Shown piece after piece: positions 14,631-22,359 of a stretch of DNA of 22,359 bases (its first letter is position 1; every line of letters starts with the position of its first letter). The stretch lies in the NCBI GenBank assembly GCA_943704425.1, contig CALSCP010002553.1, positions 1-22,359 on the forward strand. Reading direction: 5' to 3'. Source of the stretch: Ministeria vibrans ATCC 50519 (taxonomy: Eukaryota; Opisthokonta; Filasterea). A program made the translations under genes and the position numbers. The notes beneath the pieces were generated by a model. The model was not told the origin of the DNA. It saw nothing but the letters and a program-made list of their open reading frames with translations, and ran no database searches.

Positions 14631-15906
14631 TTAGTCCACGTTGGCGACAAATCGCCAGGAGAGACCACCGACGCCAAGCGAGAGGGCGCGCCAGCCGCCC
14701 TCGTCGTAGATGGAGCGCAGGCAGGCCACAAGGGAGGGAGGGCGGACGGAGGCACCGGCGCGCAGGCCACATCCGCTGACGGCCATACGGGTGCTTGCCA
14801 GGAGGAAGGGGTAGTAGGGTCCGGTGATGCAGAAGTCGATAAGTTGGATGCTGAGTGCCTCCTCCTGGTGTCGCAGGAAGGCCAGGTCGTCGTCACTCAT
14901 ATCCTCGTCCAGCTCATCGCCATTGTCGTCGTCACTGTCTTCATTGTTGTTGCTACTGTCCTTGCCCTTGCGTCGTGTCAGCCACGACAAACCCCAACTG
15001 ACGGCAGTGCAGCCCACGGTGAGCAGCAGCACATGAACTGCCTCGCCCACCACCGCACCGCCTACGCCCGCCAGCAATCCTTCCATCCCTTCCCGATGCA
15101 CAATCGCTCGTAGGCCTGCTACTATTCCTCCACTGTACAGCGTCTCCTTTCCAATGTACTGAGCAATCACACGCGTTGACAACACTGAGAACAAACAAAC
15201 AAACAAAAACCAAAATTACAAAACAGCAGGTATGGTGTGAAAACGCTACGACCCCAGTCAATGAACGTACGGTAGAAGGGATTCGCTACAAAGGTCGCAA
15301 CAACTCCGGCACACACTTCGACTACTGTTCTTTGGACGACATCCTTGACAAACACGCCCCAGGACGCATTTCGTCGGAGTTCGTCGAGCTGACAGGGATC
15401 GTCGTGTGTGAGAGACGAGCCCACCACACGATTGACAAGGAAGGTGCGCACAGCGTCGCGCACGACCACGTCTGTCAGGAGACCCATCACACGCGGTGCA
15501 AAGCCTGTGTACAGCACACGGAAGCCTGAATCCGAACAGAGTGCTCGTGCTAGTTCAACACAAAATTGAGATGGTGTCATTTCAAAAAGGAAAAACGATA
15601 AAATATGTTCAGTCGACTGTGGAGACATTTGGGGTGCTTACCATAGCCGTAGGCTCCGGGAAGGGCAAGGACAGTTCGGCCTGTGAGTGTTCGACGCAGC
15701 GTTGGAGGGACAGGCTCGTAGCCGCTCTGGATCAGGACACGAATGACGGTGAGCGGGTGAGACGCACTATTCGACAGTGCGCGCGTAAGATAGCGCAAAG
15801 ACAAGTCTGCAAAAGCGGGAGGGGGGGAGGGCAATGATGGTTTCATCTGTGTGAGTGGGGTGGACGGGGCCGCCGAGTGCGCCAGTGTGCGATTCTCGCC
15901 GTTCAT
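14631..15906 (-). CDS. MTCH2: Mitochondrial carrier homolog 2 (MTCH2)
   Basis: Three exons (15906–15642, 15549–15271, 15184–14631; donors GTAAGC and GTACGT) join in phase 1 each time to give 365 residues. The protein is an outer-membrane member of the SLC25 fold: LSNSASHPLTVIRVLIQSGY then EPVPPTLRRTLTGR is close to animal MTCH2 (...QPLMYVKVLIQVGYEPLPPT...), followed by LYTGFAPRV, VVATFVANPFYR, VIAQYIGKETLYSGG, REGMEGLLAG and GPYYPFLLASTRMAVSGCGL. MTCH2 acts as an insertase for tail-anchored proteins in the outer mitochondrial membrane and as a tBID receptor in animals. An acidic loop of about 25 residues (about 257–281, Asp/Glu/Asn-rich) is inserted between two helices. The chain is longer than the 303 residues of human MTCH2, through this loop and both ends. 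The gene is divergent from the kinesin. Confidence 0.92.
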
Positions 15907-16125
15907 TCCATGGTGAATGTACCGAGATAACTTGTCCCGGCCGACGGCTTTGGTTGTCTCCTCGACTGAGCGTCCGTTCGATGGTTGCTCATGATCAGCT
16001 ATTACAACAGAAAATAAGAGTGATGACTGCAGACTGATGGAATATGGATCTCCTTACTAATGGACTCATCTTGTTTGATCTTGATTATGTATCTATTATG
16101 GTTAATCTATCACTTCTGTTGCTTC
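15907..16125. promoter_or_regulatory. Divergent promoter, MTCH2/kinesin-3
   Basis: 219 bp separate two divergent start codons. The right side is AT-rich. No named core element is recognised. Confidence 0.4.
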
Positions 16126-19100
16126 ATGTCGTCAAAGAAAACCTCGTCGTCATCGGGGGCGTCTTCGACGACAGTTCGAGTGGCAGTGCGCGTGAGACCG
16201 TTTTTGGCGCGCGAAATCCGTCGGGAATGCAAAGCGATTGTGCGCATGAAGGACACAGCCACCTTCATCCGCCCTGCCCTGGTCCCCGGCAGCCGCCGCT
16301 CCATGAGCAGCGCGACAGGGGCCGAGAAACGCTTCAACTTTGACTTTAGCTTCTGGTCCCATACCGGCCTCAAAGAGTGTGGCACTGACGAGTCCTGTAC
16401 GCGTTTGCTTTTGCTTTTTTGCTTTGCTGTTTTTTTTTTTTTTTTTTTTTTTGGCACTTTTGCACTTCCGTACACTACGCAATGCGATCAGAGACGCATC
16501 TCTTGTATGACTCACGTTTGATGTGGCGTGTGTCTGTGTGTTTGACTGTAGCGGAAGTGCCTGAGGGAGCTCTGCTTGCGAACAATCAGACCATCTTTGA
16601 GATGTTAGGACGCGAAGTGATCGACAACGCACTCAAGGGACTCAACGCGACTCTCTTTGCCTACGGACAGACGGGAAGCGGCAAGAGCTTCTCCATGATG
16701 GGCAGCAACCGTGACGGGCTTATCCCGCTTATTTGTCAAGAGCTCTTCCAGCAAGCCAACGAAGTAACTCCTCTCATCGTATCTCTGTTGTGTTTGTGTA
16801 TTGTATATCATCTTGCTGTTCTTTAGCGCGGCGACGTACGCATCGAAGTGACCTACCTTGAGATTTACAACGAACGTGTCAAGGACCTGCTTGATCCACG
16901 CAAAAAACACGATGCTCTGAGAGTGCGTTCGCACCCTACTACGGGACCGTACGTCGAGGGACTCAGTCGCTTTGCGGTGCGTGACTACGATCATGTGGAG
17001 CAGCTGTTGGACTTGGGAAACCAATCGCGTACGGTTGGCAGCACAGCCATGAACGACCAGAGTAGTCGTAGTCACAGCGTGTTTACGCTGGCGGTGACCG
17101 AGTCGCACGTCGACAGCGACACAGGCGAGACCATGAAGCGTAGCTCGCTGGTGAACCTGGTCGACTTGGCCGGGTCCGAGCGCGCCGATCGCACTGGGGC
17201 ACAGGGACAGCGACTGCGCGAAGGCGCCAACATCAATAGGAGTCTTTCGGCGCTTGGCAAAGTGATCAGCGTGCTTGCGGACGTGCAACCGGGCGGCACG
17301 GCGCAGCACGTACCCTACCGCGACTCGGTGCTCACTTGGTTGCTGTGCCAGTCGCTTGGTGGCAACGCCAAGACGATTATGCTTGCGAATATTAGTCCGT
17401 CGGACGACGACTACGAGGAGACGCTGAGCACATTGCGTTATGCGGAGCGAGCCAAGCGCATTGTGACCAAGGCGGTTGTGAACGAAAGTAAATCGGCGCG
17501 CATGGTGGCCGAGCTTAAGGCCGAGATTGAGCGACTACGCGAGGCTTTGACGGCCGCACGCGACACGTCCAACAACGACACGTCGCTGGCGGAGCAGCTG
17601 CGCGAGAGCGAGCGCATGTGGGAGGAAACACGCGAGTCGTGGGAACAGCGTCTGATGGAGAGCAACGCGGCGCTCGAGCAACGGTCGCGTCAGCTCAAGG
17701 AACTCGGCATTGCGTCGAGCCTCTCGGGCGAAGACTGCATGTTGGTCAACCTAAATGAAGATCCGCTCATGAGCGAGTGTCTCGTCTACTCCATTCCCGC
17801 TGGTCGTGTGACACGTGTGGGGCGCGACGACGCCGGCACCACGCAGGACATTCGCCTGGACGGTCTTGGCATTGACAAGGAGCATTGTCTGTTGGACTAC
17901 ACATCGCCCGGCGGTCGTGTCACCATCACTCCCGTCGCGAATGCTCTCACATTTGTCAATGGCGAACGTCTCACCTCGACGCGCGAACTCCTTCAGTTTG
18001 ATCGTGTCATTCTCGGGCAGATTCAGACGTTTCGCTTTCAGTATCCTCTGTCGCATGCGACACCAACAGCTGAAGCAGCCGTCAAAGAAGAAGAAGAAGA
18101 AGAAGAAGAAGGAGAAGCAGGGGAAGCAGGAGAAGGACAACACCAAGTGTCGGCGAGTCGTAGTGGGGACCGTGGACGCACAACGAGCTTTCACTCGGCG
18201 TCGGGCGAGGCAGAACCCATCGTTGCCGGCGAGGTGGTCGATTGGAATTACGCGCGACGTGAGCTGATGCAAGCGCGCGACACGATGGCCCTGTTGCTGG
18301 CCGCCGACCAGCTTGACTCGAGCGTGTACACACTGTCGCCGGCGGAGCGACGCGAACTCGAAGAGGAGCTGGTGGGCATTTTCAACTTGACCAATGAGGC
18401 GAATGCCATTTCGCAGGCGCTCCGTCGTGCCGTGGTGTTTGAGCCGGTGCTCAGTGGTGGTGGTGGCGGTGGCGGTGGGGAAGGGGCACGTCGTCCTTCG
18501 AGTGGACGAGGTGCCGCATCAACAGCAGGAGTGCATCATGGTCGACCTCACGCGGGCGTGCGAGTGACACAGTTAGACACGGACCGTAAAAGTGTGTGGT
18601 CACAAGAGAAGTTTCGCGGACGCATGTATGCCATTCGCGAACTGTGGCTGCAGGCTAGTCTTGATGGTGGTGACAGTGTGTTGTTGGAGACCACGCAACG
18701 CGACGGGGGTGGAAGCGGAAGTGGTGCTGCGGCGTTGACTGTGGCTGCGACATCGATTGGAGGCGCAGACGATCCTTTTGACGATGTGGGCGAGGACAAA
18801 CTGGTGGGAAGGTGCCATCTGTTTTTGCGACCGTTGCACTACGGAGTGGATGTGACGCGTGCTCTGAGCATCATTGACATGGAGGGGCGTGTGCGTGGTC
18901 AGTTGCATGTGAACTTGCGTCGACACGAGCCGCGAGCGAACAGGAGAGGCAGTAAGAGTGAGAGGAAGAAGAATGGAGCAGAAGCACAAGGAGAGGAGGA
19001 GACGTTGCGTGGCGTGTTGAAGAAGACGAATGCGACGGTGGGGGTGTCGCGGAAGATGAAGGGAAAGCGGTTGTCGTTTGCCAGCGAAGAGCGGGAAATT

Positions 19101-21011
19101 GAGGCACAGAAAGAAGAGAAGGAGGAAGGGAAGGGGGAGGCGGCGGAAGAGAAGGAGGAAGGGAAGGAGGAAACGGAAGAAGAGGAAGAGGAAGAGGAGA
19201 AGGAGAGTGGAGAAGAGGAAGATGCGACGAATGGACCGCTGGTGGAACTGACGGTGGGCGACAACCTTGTGTTTACGTTGTCAGTTGTGGCGGTACAAGG
19301 ACTGACGGCGGGCGATGTGGCCAATTGCTACTGTAACTATTCGATGGCGGTGTTGCGTGCGAGTGCGAGCGACGATGAACAGTCGACCATGCAGCCGTTG
19401 TCGCGACTGCAGAACACACGACGTGAGACGGTGCGTCCAATTGGGGCGGCGAGCGATGGACACGGCGCACTGTTGAACCATAGCGAGACGGTGACGCTGG
19501 CGGTGAGCGAGGCGATGCTCAAGGAGATTCAACGTGCCGCGATTGTTCTTGAGGTACGTGGTGAAGTGGGGCCGTTGACGTCGCGCAGCGCAACCGCATC
19601 GTCGGGTGTGGTTGCCGAGGGACACCAGGCGGTTGTGCACTACCACGCTTCGCCGGCGCTGCTCGAGCTCAATGGCAACGGTGACTGGGAAGGCGTGCCA
19701 TTTAAGCCTGAAGTGCGCGGCGGACGGGCGCGCAAAATGTTTCGTGTCCACCACGGGCAACAGCGACAGATGAGCCTCGATGTGTCATGGCGACGACCCG
19801 ACACGAATGAAGAGGAGGAGAAGGAGAAGGTGGGCGATGACAACAACGGAGATGTTTTGCCTGCGTACGCGGTGCAAGGGTGCAGGTCGTTGCGTGTGAG
19901 GAGTGTACATGAAGTGAAAAAGGACACGGCATTGGGCGGTGTGACGACGGGTAGTCATGGCAAGGAGGGCGAGATGGAAAGTGAAGGCGTTGAGTTGCCG
20001 CTGGAGTCATGCAAGGTGGACCAGGCTCGGGGTGTGTGCAGCATCGTGGGCGATTGGGATGCGGTATCGCGGGCGTTTCGTGTGCTGCGACGACCCACCT
20101 CAAGTGGTTGTCGAGTGTTTGCGCTGGTGGAGGCGGAGCTGGAGCTGAGTGCACAGACGCCTGTGCCGTACATTACGCTTGCCAAGGAACTTTGCATCAA
20201 GGTGTACCCGCGTGACGCGGAGTTTAATACGGACGACGACGAGACTTTGTTTGGCAGGCAAGGGGGTGGTGGCGAAGCGTCGACGGCGAGCGCGGCGCTC
20301 CGGTTGCTTGACTGGCAGTTTGAGGTGGACATTGTGCGGACGGGTCCCAAAGGGTTCATTGTGGAGGACGCACACGAAGGGGCGTCGGCAGTTTTGCGCG
20401 CACACGCCGACAATGTGCGCACACATGAAGCGGCGATGCTTGTGGAACGCTACCAGCAAGAGCTGGAGCTGATGCGGACGCTGCGTGTGCGCGGCGGCCG
20501 TGACGACTTTGACTCGCAAATTTCGCTGCTGAGTTCGAATCTGGGCAACATTGGGGATGCAGCTGCGGCTGCGGCGGGCAGCGCAGGCAGCACACGTACA
20601 CCACAGCTGACGATCAACGAAGTGCGATCGCAGACGTCGCCCTCTGTGTTGCGCACGATGCTACTAGAGTCACCGTCGGGCAGTCGCAAGCGCAGCACCA
20701 AGGCCATCACACACGCGCGCACCGGCCAGCAACTACGCGATGTGCTGCGTGAGTACGAGCGCGAGCAGCGACGCCACCGCGACACACGCGAGCGACTGTT
20801 TGCAGCGCAGATGCTCTCGGTCAAGCTTGAGTTGGCACACCAGGGTGTCAACATCCACAATGCGTCCATCAACGACCTGTATGACTGTGCGGTGCGCGAC
20901 AATGTTCCCGTCAAGTTTTGGAGTCTGTGGATTCAGATTCAACTTGGGGCCTACGAGCTCGACCAGTTACCGGCGGACGCAGTGCAGTTTCCCATTCGAT
21001 TTGGGTTGTGA
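16126..21011 (+). CDS. Kinesin-3 family motor (KIF1/Unc-104-like) with FHA domain
   Basis: Three exons (16126–16396, 16552–16763, 16827–21011; donors GTACGC and GTAACT) give 1555 residues. The motor domain is N-terminal (about 15–376) with an intact P-loop GQTGSGKS at 129–136, switch [10 protein letters not shown] at 237–245 and switch II DLAGSE at 274–279. A neck coiled coil follows (about 385–455), then an FHA domain (about 468–568; [26 protein letters not shown]), the arrangement typical of kinesin-3. [13 protein letters not shown] and [17 protein letters not shown] match the KIF1-type central region. Two long acidic tracts occur (encoded near 18085–18130 and 19085–19225). The C-terminus is helical and ends at FPIRFGL without a PH domain or CAP-Gly domain, unlike KIF1A or KIF13B. 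It should be a plus-end-directed organelle transporter; cargo is unknown. Exon 3 is an exceptional 4185 nt without interruption. The ATG at 16126 begins a Ser-rich leader before VRVAVRVRP. Confidence 0.93.
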
Positions 21012-21213
21012 AAAGAATAGAGAGAGAGAGAGAGAATGCGTGTGGGAGTGAGGTGTGTGTACTCAGTGTAACAAAGGGACTAATTCAGAAAATTTCTCCT
21101 GGTTGTTGGGGAGCGCGGTCGCGGTCGTCTGAGGGGGGAGGGGAGGAAGAGAGCAAAGTGATAGAGTGTGTGGTGTGTGTGTGTGTATACTCGTAGAAAG
21201 ATAAATTCCTTCT
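21012..21213. other. Convergent 3' space, kinesin/NT5C2
   Basis: About 200 bp with GA and GT microsatellites. It contains one copy of GCAAAGTGATAGAG near 21153–21166, the core also found in the 4286–4572 satellite. No clear AATAAA is seen. Confidence 0.5.
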
Positions 21214-22227
<1,014 letters not shown>

Positions 22228-22253
22228 CTGAAAAACGAGACAAAGACAAAATT

Positions 22254-22254
22254 A

Positions 22255-22345
<91 letters not shown>

Positions 22346-22346
22346 T
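22254..22346. repeat. ATA/TAA trinucleotide microsatellite
   Basis: About 28 TAA units fill the intron upstream of the first visible NT5C2 exon and run nearly to the window edge. Confidence 0.95.
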
Positions 22347-22359
22347 AATTATTATGATA

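Overview
This window is eukaryotic nuclear DNA. Nearly every gene is split by short GT–AG introns of about 55–285 nt, intergenic spaces are a few hundred bases, and introns are full of microsatellites. The gene set points to a holozoan or close relative, most likely a unicellular one: mitochondrial thioredoxin, a TPC2-like two-pore channel, a syntrophin, a Cip/Kip-type CDK inhibitor, a kinesin-3, MTCH2, SCO1 and NT5C2. This assignment is inference from protein recognition only; no database search was possible.

Layout. 1–298 (−): first coding exon of a nucleotide-sugar dehydrogenase. 452–1234 (+): mitochondrial thioredoxin. 1707–3378 (−): C-terminal half of a two-pore channel (TPC). 3561–4264 (+): four internal exons of a syntrophin-like gene, cut on both sides. 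4622–5175 (−): 5' half of a WDR53-like gene, cut on its downstream side. 5451–6406 (+): unidentified coiled-coil protein. 6601–9169 (−): IQ-motif protein. 9422–10773 (−): SCO1. 11035–11044: assembly gap of ten Ns. 11173–12942 (−): N-terminal half of a two-pore channel. 13214–14281 (+): Cip/Kip CDK inhibitor. 14631–15906 (−): MTCH2. 16126–21011 (+): kinesin-3. 21214–22227 (−): C-terminal part of NT5C2, running out of the window to the right.

The most striking structural observation is that the two TPC halves are complementary. The upstream half ends just after the domain I selectivity filter in splice phase 2, and the downstream half begins at domain I S6 in the matching phase. Both intron stubs carry nearly the same 30-bp sequence (3447–3476 and 11057–11086, 26/30 identical). 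Removing about 7.6 kb between them restores one TPC gene with an intron of roughly 195 nt, and restores strict strand alternation (− + − + − + −) along the flanking genes. The intervening block contains gene fragments joined at microsatellites. The simplest reading is a scaffold or contig misjoin; a real insertion is the alternative.

The most interesting gene is the CDK inhibitor. Its N-terminal CDI domain has the animal-type order, a cyclin-binding RNLFG followed by WNFDF and YDWE, but it lacks an obvious 3-10 helix tyrosine. A second recurrent oddity is that degenerate copies of the last codons plus the 3' flank of two unrelated genes (TXN2 and MTCH2) lie in tandem just downstream of each. 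Nearly half of the inferred 5' splice sites begin GTAC rather than GTAA/GTGA. I found no CRISPR array, transposase, rRNA or tRNA.
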